From Treponema sp. (lineage in GTDB: Bacteria; Spirochaetota; Spirochaetia; Treponematales; Treponemataceae), in assembly GCA_017446265.1 (NCBI GenBank), contig JAFSRD010000029.1, positions 1 through 45,990 of the forward strand: a stretch of DNA of 45,990 nucleotides, in the 5' to 3' direction. The position numbers and the translations under genes were made by a program. The notes beneath the pieces were generated by a model that saw nothing but the letters and a program-made list of their open reading frames with translations, was not told where the DNA came from and ran no database searches. Shown one piece after another: positions 17,621 to 26,513 of the stretch; position 1 is the first letter of the stretch; every line of letters begins with the position of its first letter.

Positions 17621-18889
17621 TTACCGAAACGACTGCACGCCTTCCATGTTGAGCGTTGCAAAGTAATCATCAAGCGTTTCGCGCCGTCTAATCTCTACAA
17701 CACTTCTATCTTCTCGAAGAAGCAATTCTCCGCAACGAAGTTTTCCGTTGTAGTTAAATCCCATTGCTCTTCCGTGCGCTCCTGCATCGTGGATGATTAG
17801 GATGTCACCAATGCTGATTTTCGGCAATTTCCGCTGAACTGCAAACTTGTCACAATTTTCACATAATGAGCCGACTATATCATACACGCATTCTTTTGGC
17901 ATATGCTCTTTGCCACTCACAGTGATTTCATGGTATGCACCGTACATGCCTGGACGCATTAAATCTGCCATGCTTGCATCTACCCCGATATATTCACGCC
18001 AAATGTGTTTTTCATGAATAGCACGCGCAACAAGGTAGCCGTAAGGTCCTGTAATAGGGCGGCCGCACTCCCAATATATGCCGAGCGGCGACAAATCATT
18101 CGGAACAATTTTTTTGTCGTATAATTTTTTTATTCCACTTGCAACATAGTCTAAATCTACAGCTTTTTGTTCCACCTTGTATGGAATGCCAATGCCTCCG
18201 CCCAAATCAACAAATTCAATTTTTATTCCAAGCAGATTTTTGATTTCTACGCATAGGTCGAAAAGTATATCTGCCGTGTCAATAAAAAAGTCAGGATTAA
18301 GTTCGTTCGAGGCAACCATTGTGTGAAGTCCGAAATGTTTAACACCTTCGCTTTTGCACTTCTCGTAGGCAGAAAAAATTTGTTCGCGTGTAAGACCGTA
18401 TTTTGCCTCTTCTGGTTTTCCGATAATTTCGTTTCCACCTTTTTTTAATGCACCTGGATTGTAGCGGAAGCAGAGCGTGTCGGGTAGTTTTCCTGATAGC
18501 GCGTTTTTTAAAAAATCGATGTGCGAAATGTCGTCCATGTTGATGATGGCGCCGCACTCAAATGCGTATTGATATTCGCTTGCAGGCGTTTCATTTGACG
18601 TGAACATGATGCGCTCGCCTGTGATGCCTGCTGTCTTTGAAAGCACAAGTTCCGCGAGACTTGAGCAGTCTGTGCCGCATCCCTCGTCTGCAAGGATTTT
18701 CAATATGTACGGATTGGGAAGCGCTTTTACTGCAAAGTGCTCGCGAAAAATTGGAAACATGCTGAATGATTTTGTGAATGCCCTCATGTTTTCTCTGATT
18801 GCTTTTTCGTCATACAAGTAAAACGGCGTTGGAAAGCGTTTTATTAAAGAAACAAGCTCATCGTGCGAGAGCGGAAAATATGTGCTCAT
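17621..18889 (-). CDS. lysA: Diaminopimelate decarboxylase-type PLP enzyme
   Basis: A fold-type III PLP decarboxylase of 422 residues. HFAVKALPNP (51-60) holds the PLP lysine Lys55. EFVDLGGGIGIPY is the glycine-rich PLP phosphate loop and ECGRPITGPYGYLV the EPGR-type substrate motif. DAGAHGRAMGFNYNG matches the C-terminal Tyr-containing block of LysA. The expected reaction is meso-diaminopimelate to L-lysine; close relatives act on carboxynorspermidine or other amino acids, so substrate is not certain. Many treponemes are reported to use ornithine in peptidoglycan, which makes the role worth checking. CATACT ends 6 nt before the ATG with no ribosome site. The gene converges on the topoisomerase gene 18 bp away. 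Confidence 0.75.
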   Translation of the reverse strand: MSTYFPLSHDELVSLIKRFPTPFYLYDEKAIRENMRAFTKSFSMFPIFREHFAVKALPNPYILKILADEGCGTDCSSLAELVLSKTAGITGERIMFTSNETPASEYQYAFECGAIINMDDISHIDFLKNALSGKLPDTLCFRYNPGALKKGGNEIIGKPEEAKYGLTREQIFSAYEKCKSEGVKHFGLHTMVASNELNPDFFIDTADILFDLCVEIKNLLGIKIEFVDLGGGIGIPYKVEQKAVDLDYVASGIKKLYDKKIVPNDLSPLGIYWECGRPITGPYGYLVARAIHEKHIWREYIGVDASMADLMRPGMYGAYHEITVSGKEHMPKECVYDIVGSLCENCDKFAVQRKLPKISIGDILIIHDAGAHGRAMGFNYNGKLRCGELLLREDRSVVEIRRRETLDDYFATLNMEGVQSFR

Positions 18890-18895
18890 AATGTC

Positions 18896-18924
18896 AGTAT
18901 GGCAAAAAATGGCGCGGCATGCAA
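18896..18924 (-). promoter_or_regulatory. Promoter for the lysA-type gene, leaderless
   Basis: TTGCAT (18919-18924), 17 nt, CATACT (18896-18901) on the minus strand; 6 nt then separate it from ATG 18889. Confidence 0.5.
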
Positions 18925-18940
18925 CTGCATAGAGCGCACA

Positions 18941-18969
18941 TTCACAAACGGTATGTTTTCTTTTATACT
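18941..18969 (+). promoter_or_regulatory. Promoter for the M16 peptidase pair, leaderless
   Basis: TTCACA (18941-18946), 17 nt, TATACT (18964-18969), then 6 nt to ATG 18976. It is back to back with the lysA promoter. Confidence 0.7.
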
Positions 18970-18975
18970 ATGTGT

Positions 18976-20502
18976 ATGAAAATTTCTAAACGTGCAGCGA
19001 GCGTTATCGCTTTCATTTTATTAATTATTAACATTTCGTTTGCAGAAAAAACGCCGCTTGAAAATGTGCATCGCTACGAGCTTGAAAACGGCTTATGCGT
19101 GTTTGTTGTAGAAAATCATGCGGCGCCACTTGCCTACATTGAGATTGCAGTCAAAGCGGGAGGCATTGCACAAACGAAAGAGAATGCAGGACTGTTTCAT
19201 CTGTACGAACACATGATGTTCAAGGGGAATGCGAAGTACCGCGATGCTGCAAGCGTACAGCGGGCAATTGGCGACATGGGAGTGCCTGAATGGAATGGCA
19301 CGACAGGCGCTGAATGTGTTAATTATTTTTTTACTGTTCCATCAAAACTTTTGCGCAAAGGAATGGAATTCTGGAGCTATGCAATTCGCGAACCGCTGCT
19401 TGACGAAACAGAGTTTGAAAATGAGAAAAAAGTTGTGCTTGCAGAAATAGAAGGTGCGCTTTCAGAACCTGGCACTGTGTACCGCTACAGCGTGCAGAAA
19501 ATGCTGTTTCCGAAATTTCCATGGAGATGTGATCCGTCCGGCCCACCAGATGTTGTGCGGAATGCAACTGTCGAAGACATTCGGAACATTCAAAAAAAAT
19601 ACTATATACCGAACAATGCAGCTCTTTTTGTGGCAGGAGATGTAGTGCCCGATGAAGTGTATGCGCTTGCACAGGAGTTGTATGGTTCTTGGGAGCGCGG
19701 AGAACAGCTGTGGGAAGAGGGCTTTGAAGCGCAACTTGCCAATCCACTTCCACATGTAACATTTTGTGTTATGCCGTATGAGCAGATTTCGCCGCAACTT
19801 GCGCAAGTGTCTGTGATGTATCGAGGTCCTGATGCAGGTTTTGACGAAAAAGCAACATATGCAGCAGACATGCTTGGCTATTTTTTTGCCGACCCGCAAA
19901 GTGTGTATGTCCAGACAATGATGCACGCTTCGCTGCTTGGCGTTCCCGATGCGCAGTATGTATGGGAAAGCTATTTGACAACGCGTGCAACGAGCATGCT
20001 TAATTTTGGTGCGCTGCTTGTTGCAACGCTTGACAGAAATGCTGCGAGTATTGCAGAAGACGCGAGCAGTTTGCCGCTGTATGATTTACCCATGCGCGCA
20101 AAACTTTTTTATGAAACGCTTACAGAGCGCATTGTGCAGCACATTCTGGGCAACAAGAGCGCTTTTTCAAAAAAGCAATTTAAGCGCGTGTATCAAAAAA
20201 TTAGTGACAATTTTATTGAAGACGCGGAGACAGCTTCGCGCGTAAAAGATAATTTACGTTTTTGGTGGATTACAGCGAGCGACGGGTATTATTACCATTA
20301 TCTGGATAACATGATGAAAGTTACTAAAAAAGACATAGACAATTTTTTGACTGAATATGTCGCAAGCAAAAACGCTCTTGTGACAGTGCTCATAAATCCC
20401 ACTGTATACGAGATGCAGAAGCACGCGTTTGCCGATGCGGGATTTTTGCTTATGAGCGCGGAGAGCGCATTCTGGTACAATGACGGAGAGGTGGCAAAAT
20501 GA
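18976..20502 (+). CDS. M16 family zinc peptidase, catalytic subunit, secreted
   Basis: ATG 18976 follows the TATACT box by 6 nt; the start gives 508 residues with a signal peptide (MKISKRAAS, a hydrophobic run, cleavage near SFA before EKTPL). HLYEH at 75-79 is the inverted zinc motif HxxEH; Glu150 and Glu157 in ENEKKVVLAE have the spacing of the downstream catalytic and zinc-ligand glutamates of pitrilysin-type enzymes. It should cut peptides in the periplasm. The next gene overlaps by 4 nt and encodes a sister protein without the zinc motif, so the two probably form the active/inactive dimer typical of bacterial M16 pairs. Confidence 0.9.
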   Translation: MKISKRAASVIAFILLIINISFAEKTPLENVHRYELENGLCVFVVENHAAPLAYIEIAVKAGGIAQTKENAGLFHLYEHMMFKGNAKYRDAASVQRAIGDMGVPEWNGTTGAECVNYFFTVPSKLLRKGMEFWSYAIREPLLDETEFENEKKVVLAEIEGALSEPGTVYRYSVQKMLFPKFPWRCDPSGPPDVVRNATVEDIRNIQKKYYIPNNAALFVAGDVVPDEVYALAQELYGSWERGEQLWEEGFEAQLANPLPHVTFCVMPYEQISPQLAQVSVMYRGPDAGFDEKATYAADMLGYFFADPQSVYVQTMMHASLLGVPDAQYVWESYLTTRATSMLNFGALLVATLDRNAASIAEDASSLPLYDLPMRAKLFYETLTERIVQHILGNKSAFSKKQFKRVYQKISDNFIEDAETASRVKDNLRFWWITASDGYYYHYLDNMMKVTKKDIDNFLTEYVASKNALVTVLINPTVYEMQKHAFADAGFLLMSAESAFWYNDGEVAK

Positions 20503-21911
20503 AACTGTTTCTAAAACCACGCCGAACTTTTATTTGCATAATTGCGGCTTGCATGTTTTTCTCTTGCGTAACAACTTCTCTGCGCAAAAACGATACGCAA
20601 ACGGCAAACGGTGCGTTTTCTCAAAATGAGATGCAGATTGCGCATCTTGCAAACGGCATTCCGCTATATGTGCAAAAAAATACGGCGAACAGGAAACTTG
20701 CGCTTTTGGTAATTGTGCAAGGAGGAACCGCGTACCTGACGCGCGAAACGTCGGGGCTTGAGAGCGCGCTTTTTTCCATGATGACATACGGCTCGCAAAA
20801 GTATAATTACGACACATTGCAACAGCTTGCATATGAAATGAATATTGCAATCACTCCATCGGTTTCACGCGAAGGCGCAATCCTGTCGATGAGTTGCATT
20901 GATTATTATTTTGAGACTGTACTGCCGATTTTTGCCGATGCGTTTTTGCATCCTGCGTTTGAAAAAGAACAATACGATACGCTTATGACAGGCTATGCAC
21001 AAGACATGCAGCGTTTGCAGACGGATTCTCAAAATATGCTTGCATATGAAATGACGCAAACAATTTTTAAAAATCATCCGTATGAAGTAAGTTCCGCAGT
21101 TCGACCATATTCAATTGAAAATATTACTATTGAGAATATGAGACGCCTTCACGAAAAAGATATGGATGCGCGTCGCATTATGATTGTCGCTGTCGGAAAT
21201 TTCAATGCAAAAACGCTCGCAAAAAAACTTAATAAAACGTTCGGGGCAATAGATGCACAATCGTATGAACTGCGCTACGCTGACGTACCGCCGCTTTCTA
21301 TTTCTGGTGCACCTGTCGTTATCACAAGCGAGGCGGCAAGCGGCACAGGCTATCTTGAAAAAGTTGCATCAGGTCCTTCAATCTTTGATGATGATATGCT
21401 GGCTGCCTCTCTTGCTGCGACAATGTATTCGCAAGTGCTGTTCAATGTTGTGCGCGAAAAATACGGCGCATGTTACACGCCGAGCGCGAGCATTACGCCA
21501 ATGCGTGCAGGCATGGCAAGTGTGCATATTTTCAAAGCGAGCGATTTGCAAAACGTCGTAACATATGAAAAAGAAGCACACGCCATTTTTGCAAGTGGCT
21601 TTGTCATTGACGGAAAGAACGATGATGGCACATATGCGCTTTCACCGATTGCAGACAGGCTTGAAGGCTGCAAAAATCAGTACATCAATTCGTTTTATGC
21701 TTCTTCTGTGATGAACTCAAGCGTTGCCTCGCGCATTGCGTACAGTTTGCTCATGTTCGGCGAGCCGCATGCGTATGACGAAAAAATTGCACGCATCGCG
21801 GATGTGAGCGCAAAAGAAGTGCAAGCGGCGTTTAAAAAATATTGGGCAGAAAAAAGCGGGCAGTGGTTTGCAGTTGTCGGTCCTGCGGATAAAACGCAGA
21901 TACAGTTTTAG
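20499..21911 (+). CDS. M16 family non-catalytic partner lipoprotein
   Basis: The ATG overlaps the stop of the peptidase gene (ATGA), so translation is coupled. The 470-residue protein starts with a lipoprotein signal ending in MFFSC (Cys23 probably lipidated), which would tether the pair to a membrane. The fold matches M16 in order (ANGIPLYVQ, then a strand VIVQGG), but where HxxEH should be the sequence reads ESALFSMMTYG, so no zinc site exists. VVREKYGACYTPSAS is the conserved RxxxxxxY-type block that such partners contribute to the active site of the catalytic subunit. Confidence 0.88.
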   Translation: MKLFLKPRRTFICIIAACMFFSCVTTSLRKNDTQTANGAFSQNEMQIAHLANGIPLYVQKNTANRKLALLVIVQGGTAYLTRETSGLESALFSMMTYGSQKYNYDTLQQLAYEMNIAITPSVSREGAILSMSCIDYYFETVLPIFADAFLHPAFEKEQYDTLMTGYAQDMQRLQTDSQNMLAYEMTQTIFKNHPYEVSSAVRPYSIENITIENMRRLHEKDMDARRIMIVAVGNFNAKTLAKKLNKTFGAIDAQSYELRYADVPPLSISGAPVVITSEAASGTGYLEKVASGPSIFDDDMLAASLAATMYSQVLFNVVREKYGACYTPSASITPMRAGMASVHIFKASDLQNVVTYEKEAHAIFASGFVIDGKNDDGTYALSPIADRLEGCKNQYINSFYASSVMNSSVASRIAYSLLMFGEPHAYDEKIARIADVSAKEVQAAFKKYWAEKSGQWFAVVGPADKTQIQF

Positions 21912-21942
21912 TAAAAGCGGACATTTGCTAAAATCGTTTTAT

Positions 21943-21984
21943 AACGAACGAACCCCGACGCAGAGCGTTCGGGGTTCGTTCGTT
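21943..21984. repeat. 16-bp perfect stem-loop between convergent genes
   Basis: The arms at 21943-21958 and 21969-21984 are exact complements (AACGAACGAACCCCGA and its reverse complement) with a 10-nt loop. The stem is strong and well placed to end both the M16 operon and the thrH-like gene, but neither side has a clean T-tract. Nothing else is visible from 21985 to 22095. Confidence 0.65.
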
Positions 21985-22095
21985 CTCATAAGGTATCGCA
22001 ATCAGGCACATTCCCTTATTTTGATGCAAGCGTCGGGGCATGTACCCTCCGCACGAATCAACAACAAAAATGTGAACTGGTACAGGACAGCTACG

Positions 22096-22701
22096 CTAGA
22101 TGCCCATTGCGTTTTTGATTGCGCCGAGCAACTCGTCATATTCAGTGTACGCGGGAATGTTTGGGTGGTCATTGACAATTTGCTCAGTCGATTTGAATAG
22201 GAAGCCTGCCTTTGACGCTTGTATCATTGCAAGGTCGTTAAACGAGTCTCCTGCAGCAATCGTTTCAAAGCCCACTGACTGGAGCGCGCGCACTGTTGCA
22301 AGCTTGCCTTTTTCGCACCGCAACTTGTAACCGGTAATTTTCCCGTCTGCGCTGCACTCAAGCGTGTTGCAAAAAATTGTAGGACGACCGAGCTTTTCCA
22401 TGAGCGGAGATGCGAATTGCTCAAACGTGTCACTTAAAATGAGCACTTGCGTGAATGCGCGCAGTTCGTCCAGAAATTTTTTTGCACCGGGAAGCGGGTC
22501 AATCTTTGTGATTGTCTGCTTGATTTCGTGCAAGCCCAACTTGTGCTCGTTAAGAATTGTAATGCGCTCCTGCATCAATTTGTCGTAGTTAGGTTCGTCG
22601 CGCGTAGTGCGGCGCAGTTCTGGAATGCAGGTCGCTTCGCTGAATGCAATCCATATTTCTGGAACAAGAACGCCTTCAAGGTCAAGACAAGTGATAAACA
22701 T
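22096..22701 (-). CDS. thrH: ThrH-like phosphoserine/homoserine phosphotransferase
   Basis: A 201-residue HAD protein beginning MFITCLDLEGVLVPEIWIAF, which matches the distinctive N-terminus of Pseudomonas ThrH (motif I DLEG instead of DxDG). Motif II is LILSDTF, the motif III Lys lies around RCEKGKL, and motif IV is AAGDSFNDLAM. ThrH removes phosphate from phosphoserine and can pass it to homoserine. Start at 22701: TACAAT ends 6 nt upstream, and the longer frame to 22743 has no support. It may serve serine or threonine metabolism; no such pathway genes are adjacent. Confidence 0.88.
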   Translation of the reverse strand: MFITCLDLEGVLVPEIWIAFSEATCIPELRRTTRDEPNYDKLMQERITILNEHKLGLHEIKQTITKIDPLPGAKKFLDELRAFTQVLILSDTFEQFASPLMEKLGRPTIFCNTLECSADGKITGYKLRCEKGKLATVRALQSVGFETIAAGDSFNDLAMIQASKAGFLFKSTEQIVNDHPNIPAYTEYDELLGAIKNAMGI

Positions 22702-22707
22702 ATGTTT

Positions 22708-22713
22708 ATTGTA
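22708..22713 (-). promoter_or_regulatory. -10 box for leaderless thrH-like transcript
   Basis: TACAAT on the minus strand, 6 nt before ATG 22701. The -35 region (TTTTCT at 22731-22736) is weak. Confidence 0.45.
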
Positions 22714-22788
22714 GCATATGTGCAGCTGATAGAAAAGAGGCATACGAGTGATGTGCTTGCTTATATTTTCATTCCGCCTCGCTTTTGT

Positions 22789-22794
22789 TAAAAT
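22789..22794 (+). promoter_or_regulatory. -10 box for leaderless YjbR-family transcript
   Basis: TAAAAT, 6 nt before ATG 22801, with TTTTCA (22766-22771) 17 nt upstream as -35. Confidence 0.45.
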
Positions 22795-22800
22795 ACCTGC

Positions 22801-23532
22801 ATGACCATAGAAGAAGAAATATTTGCACGGAGCACGCCGAATGTTGCTGCATTTGTGTCATTCGGTTTTGTGCGCGGGCGTGACGGATGTTACCGCTATT
22901 CTGAAAAATTTCTTGACAATCAATTCCGTGCGGATGTGTGTATACAAGACGGTGTAATTACTGGATGCGTGCTCGACATGGCAAGCGGCGAGGAATATTT
23001 GCCGCTCCGTGTCAAGCGTCATCAAGGTGCGTTTGTAAATGAAGTGCGTACATCATACAGCGCAGTTTTACATCGCATAAAAGATGCGTGTTTCATTCAA
23101 CTGCCGTTTTTGTCGGAGCAGGCGAATCGCATTGCAACAGCTGTGCGCGACATGTACGGAGATATGCCTGACTTTGCGTTTCCAACAGCACCGACGTACG
23201 CTGTGTTCCGCAATCCACAGAATAAAAAATGGTATGGCATCATTATGAATATTGCACGTTCCAAGCTTACAACAAAACATGCCGCAAAAAAATCACGTAA
23301 CAACGAGCAGCACGTGGAAAGCGAAAAGATTGTGGAGATTCTGAATGTTAAGCTCGCGCCTGAAAAAAGTGCGCAGCTTCTTGCCAAGAAAGGATTTTTT
23401 CTGCCGTACCATATGAACAAAAAAAATTGGATTACTGTGCTGCTTGATGGCACGGTACATGACAACGTGATTATGGAACTGATAGCAGAGAGCCACGCGT
23501 TTACAGAAAAACGCTGCCGTACATCTGTCTAA
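22801..23532 (+). CDS. MmcQ/YjbR-family protein
   Basis: A 243-residue cytoplasmic protein. The C-terminal 120 residues match the YjbR/MmcQ DUF fold (a CyaY-like, double-wing DNA-binding-like fold): AVFRNPQNKKWYGIIMNI, then EILNVKLAPE, then GFFLPYHMNKKNWITVLLDG. The N-terminal half (SFGFVRGRDGCYRYSEKF onwards) resembles the extra domain seen in longer family members. No catalytic residues are known for this family. It stands alone, convergent with guaB 66 bp away; no terminator with a T-tract is visible between them. Confidence 0.8.
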   Translation: MTIEEEIFARSTPNVAAFVSFGFVRGRDGCYRYSEKFLDNQFRADVCIQDGVITGCVLDMASGEEYLPLRVKRHQGAFVNEVRTSYSAVLHRIKDACFIQLPFLSEQANRIATAVRDMYGDMPDFAFPTAPTYAVFRNPQNKKWYGIIMNIARSKLTTKHAAKKSRNNEQHVESEKIVEILNVKLAPEKSAQLLAKKGFFLPYHMNKKNWITVLLDGTVHDNVIMELIAESHAFTEKRCRTSV

Positions 23533-23598
23533 TAGAACTCGGCGTAAAATCGGCGTGCAACGCGCGTCATCTTCCTGAAATAGCTGTTCCAGAAAAAA

Positions 23599-25110
23599 CT
23601 ATTCTGCTCTAATGCTCGTATTTTTTACGATAACGTCATGTGCACTGCCTTCACGGAGAGAAGCTGCGCTTACGAGCGTGATTTTTGCTTTTTGCTGCAA
23701 TTCGGCAATAGATGTTGCACCGCAGTTGCACATGGTGTGAATTATTTTGCTCGTTGTCATCTGCACATTGTCGTGGAGCCGTCCTGCATATGGCACATAG
23801 CTGTCAACACCTTCTTCAAACGCCATAGATTTTACGCCGCCCACATCATATCGTTGCCAGTTGCGCGCACGGTTGCTGCCTTCTCCCCAATATTCTTTTA
23901 CGTAGTTGCCATTGACAATAAGCTTGTTTGTGGGGCTTTCGTCAAAGCGCGCGAAGTAGCGTCCAAGCATGACAAAGTCTGCACCCATTGCAAGCGCAAG
24001 CGTTATGTGATAGTCGTGCACAATGCCGCCATCGGAGCAAATGGGAATATATACGCCTGTTCTTTCGTACCATTCGTCGCGCGCTTTTGCAACTTCAATC
24101 GTTGCAGTTGCTTGTCCGCGCCCGATTCCTTTTTGCTCGCGCGTGATGCATATTGAGCCACCGCCTATGCCAATTTTAACAAAATCTGCTCCTGCTTTTG
24201 CAAGGAAATTGAATCCTTCTTTATCGACGACATTCCCCGCGCCCACTTTTACATCGCTCCCCCATTTTTCGTGAATGTCGTGCAGCGCGCGTTTTTGCCA
24301 TTCTGAAAATCCTTCTGATGAATCAAGACAAAGGATGTCTGCACCCGCATCGAGCAGCAATGGCACGCGCTCCATGTAATCATGTGTGTTTATGCCGGCT
24401 CCGACAATGTAGCGCTTTTTTTTGTCGAGCAGTTCAAGTGGATGCTCTTCGTGCGACGCATAGTCTTTTCTGAATACGAGTGACTGCAAGTTGCCGTTTT
24501 TGTCAAGCACGGGAAGCTGATTTATTTTATGCTCCCAGATTATATCGTTTGCTTCGTCGAGTGTAATGCCTGTTTGCGCTTTTATCAATTTGTCGAATGG
24601 AGTCATGTAGTCGCACACTTTTGAATGAGGCGGGCATTTTGTTATTCTAAAATCTCTGTCTGTAATTATACCGACAAGTTTGCCATTGCTTTTGCCGTTT
24701 TCCGTTACTGCAACAGTTGAGTGCCCAGTTTGTTCAACAAGCGCAGCAAGCTCTTCAAGCGTTTGGTCTGGGCGTATGTTTGAGTCAGAAGAAACAAAGC
24801 CCGCCTTGTACATTTTTACGTGCGCAATCATTGCCGCTTGATTTGCAATAGACTGCGAGCCGTAGATGAAACTGATGCCGCCTTCTTTTGCAAGGGCTAT
24901 GGCGAGCGTGTCGTTGGAGACTGACTGCATAATTGCCGACGTGAGCGGTATGTTCATTGCAAGCGGGCATTGCTCGCCTGCTTTTTTGTTATATTTTACG
25001 ATTGGTGTGCGCAGTGAAACATTTTGCGGAACGCATGTTTCTGAAGTGTAACCGGGAATTAATAAATACTCGTCGAATGTGTGCGATGGTTCGTCAAAAA
25101 AATATGCCAT
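23599..25110 (-). CDS. guaB: IMP dehydrogenase with CBS domains
   Basis: A 503-residue enzyme of guanine nucleotide synthesis (IMP to XMP with NAD+). The barrel starts with [25 protein letters not shown]. Two CBS repeats follow around residues 110-225 (GIITDRDFR, then [11 protein letters not shown]). The catalytic loop is [20 protein letters not shown], with the nucleophile Cys in GSICITR; common bacterial enzymes have GPGSICTTR. The flap NWQRY retains an Arg-Tyr pair, which favours IMPDH over GMP reductase. AGGAGCG lies 4-5 nt before the ATG and a TTGACG-17-TATACT promoter is upstream. Confidence 0.9.
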   Translation of the reverse strand: MAYFFDEPSHTFDEYLLIPGYTSETCVPQNVSLRTPIVKYNKKAGEQCPLAMNIPLTSAIMQSVSNDTLAIALAKEGGISFIYGSQSIANQAAMIAHVKMYKAGFVSSDSNIRPDQTLEELAALVEQTGHSTVAVTENGKSNGKLVGIITDRDFRITKCPPHSKVCDYMTPFDKLIKAQTGITLDEANDIIWEHKINQLPVLDKNGNLQSLVFRKDYASHEEHPLELLDKKKRYIVGAGINTHDYMERVPLLLDAGADILCLDSSEGFSEWQKRALHDIHEKWGSDVKVGAGNVVDKEGFNFLAKAGADFVKIGIGGGSICITREQKGIGRGQATATIEVAKARDEWYERTGVYIPICSDGGIVHDYHITLALAMGADFVMLGRYFARFDESPTNKLIVNGNYVKEYWGEGSNRARNWQRYDVGGVKSMAFEEGVDSYVPYAGRLHDNVQMTTSKIIHTMCNCGATSIAELQQKAKITLVSAASLREGSAHDVIVKNTSIRAE

Positions 25111-25129
25111 AGTCGCTCCTGAAGAAAAT

Positions 25130-25158
25130 AGTATATGGCATAATACTTAAGCCGTCAA
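25130..25158 (-). promoter_or_regulatory. Promoter for guaB
   Basis: TTGACG (25153-25158), 17 nt, TATACT (25130-25135) on the minus strand, leaving a leader of about 15 nt with the ribosome site. It contrasts with the leaderless units nearby. Confidence 0.75.
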
Positions 25159-25215
25159 CTCGCTCTCAGACATTTTCAGACAACCTTTCATAAAATGTGC
25201 AACAGGTTTGCCATA

Positions 25216-26361
25216 TCACTGATTGTGCAGTTTGTTTTTATATTGTGTGGGCGTGCAGTTTTCATATTTTTTGAATTGCTCGTAAAATCGCTGCGGCGAA
25301 GCAAATCCGCTTTGCTCACCGATAACTGCCATCGGAATGTCGGATGAGTACAGCAATTGTTTGCTTCGCTTTATTTTTGCATTGATAATTTCCTCGTGAA
25401 GCGTCCTGCCTGTTGCTTTTTTAAATCGCAGTTCCAGTGTACGGCGGGACGCGGGCACGTGCTGTAAAATATCCTCAACAGTGATGCCATCGTGTGCATT
25501 ATTGATAATGAAATTGAGCGCAAGATTTACTAAATCGTCATTTGTGATGAATATTTTCGTAGATTCTCGTTCATGGATTTCAAGCGGCAAAATAGCAACT
25601 TGTTTTGAAGCAATGTTTTTTTTTGTGTTTATAGCTTTCTCAAGAAGTTCCGCTGCTTTGTATCCCAATTGTTCACAGTCCACAGCAATGCTTGAAAGCG
25701 GCGGCACTGCCAGTTCACACAAAATGTCTTCATTGTCAACACCAAGTACTGCAATATTTTCAGGAACAGAGATGTTCATTGCGTATTGCGACTTGCTGCA
25801 TGTTTTGATTATTTTAAGACCAATGGCATCGTTTGCTGCAAACAATGCCACCGGCTTTGGCAAAAGTGCAAGCCACCGTTGCAGTTCTTCAACATCAAGT
25901 TTGAGCTGTTCCCACCAATGAATTGATTTTTCAAATTTGTATATGTGTTTAAGATTATTAGAATAACCTTCAAATCGTTTTTTCGACCATTGAGCGTTTT
26001 TTGCGCCTGCCCATGCAAAATAATGATGACCAAGCCGTGAAAGATATGCTGCTGCTTTTATTCCTGTAGCGTAATCATCGTTGTGAACTGCATAGTAACC
26101 GTGTCCAACATATGTACCTGCCACATCAACTACGGGTACACCAAAACGCGCAATTTTCAATTGGTCGTCACGATTTTTTATTCGCGAGATGATTCCGTCA
26201 AGATTATATTCCGATTCAAGCTTTGATGAAAACATCCAGTCGTTGCCAATAAGATTCCAATCATCTTTATAGCGGAAGTATTGTATGACACCTTGTACAA
26301 TTCTTCGCGTAAATGAGTCATCAAGCGTAACATAGAGACCTATTTTTTTTTGCAATGACAT
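25216..26361 (-). CDS. XylR-like AraC-family sugar regulator, probable L-fucose regulator
   Basis: I start it at ATG 26361 (381 residues), 7 nt after a TATACT box. Residues 1-260 resemble a periplasmic-binding/LacI-type sensor (KKIGLYVTLDDSFTRRIVQGV, then LFAANDAIGLKI and ENIAVLGVDNEDILCELAVPPLSS), the ligand-binding half of Escherichia coli XylR. The last 100 residues are two AraC helix-turn-helix units (TVEDILQHVPASRRTLELRFKK, then IPMAVIGEQSGFASPQRFYEQFKKY). Divergent placement directly next to fucU makes L-fucose, or L-fuculose phosphate, the likely effector. It lies between the fucose operon and guaB. Confidence 0.85.
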   Translation of the reverse strand: MSLQKKIGLYVTLDDSFTRRIVQGVIQYFRYKDDWNLIGNDWMFSSKLESEYNLDGIISRIKNRDDQLKIARFGVPVVDVAGTYVGHGYYAVHNDDYATGIKAAAYLSRLGHHYFAWAGAKNAQWSKKRFEGYSNNLKHIYKFEKSIHWWEQLKLDVEELQRWLALLPKPVALFAANDAIGLKIIKTCSKSQYAMNISVPENIAVLGVDNEDILCELAVPPLSSIAVDCEQLGYKAAELLEKAINTKKNIASKQVAILPLEIHERESTKIFITNDDLVNLALNFIINNAHDGITVEDILQHVPASRRTLELRFKKATGRTLHEEIINAKIKRSKQLLYSSDIPMAVIGEQSGFASPQRFYEQFKKYENCTPTQYKNKLHNQ

Positions 26362-26368
26362 CAACTTC

Positions 26369-26374
26369 AGTATA
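26369..26374 (-). promoter_or_regulatory. -10 box for leaderless fucose regulator transcript
   Basis: TATACT on the minus strand, ending 7 nt before ATG 26361; a weak -35 (TTCCAT, 26392-26397) sits 17 nt upstream. Confidence 0.5.
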
Positions 26375-26385
26375 GCATCGTTTTA

Positions 26386-26415
26386 CGCAAAATGGAATAT
26401 ATAATGCGCAAAATG
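26386..26415. promoter_or_regulatory. Direct-repeat operator candidate, 21-bp spacing
   Basis: CGCAAAATG occurs at 26386-26394 and again at 26407-26415, exactly 21 bp apart, covering the -35 region of the regulator. AraC/XylR proteins bind direct half-sites two helical turns apart. A third related word, ATGCGCAA, is at 26404 and 26487 (83 bp apart), the latter just upstream of fucU, which could support looping. Confidence 0.55.
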
Positions 26416-26513
26416 CGAATTGTAAAATTTTGTTTTGGACATATCATAAACGTAAGTATGAACAAAGATTGTCGTAAAAATATCTTATGCGCAAGCAAAC
26501 GTAGGAAAAATCT

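Noticed and set aside
21943..21984. Calling the 16-bp stem-loop a definite rho-independent terminator
   Set aside because: The stem is perfect but neither side has a proper T-tract, so it is listed only as a stem-loop.
23533..23598. Terminator between the YjbR-family gene and guaB
   Set aside because: The best inverted repeat (TTCCTGAA/TTCCAGAA) has two mismatches and no T-run.
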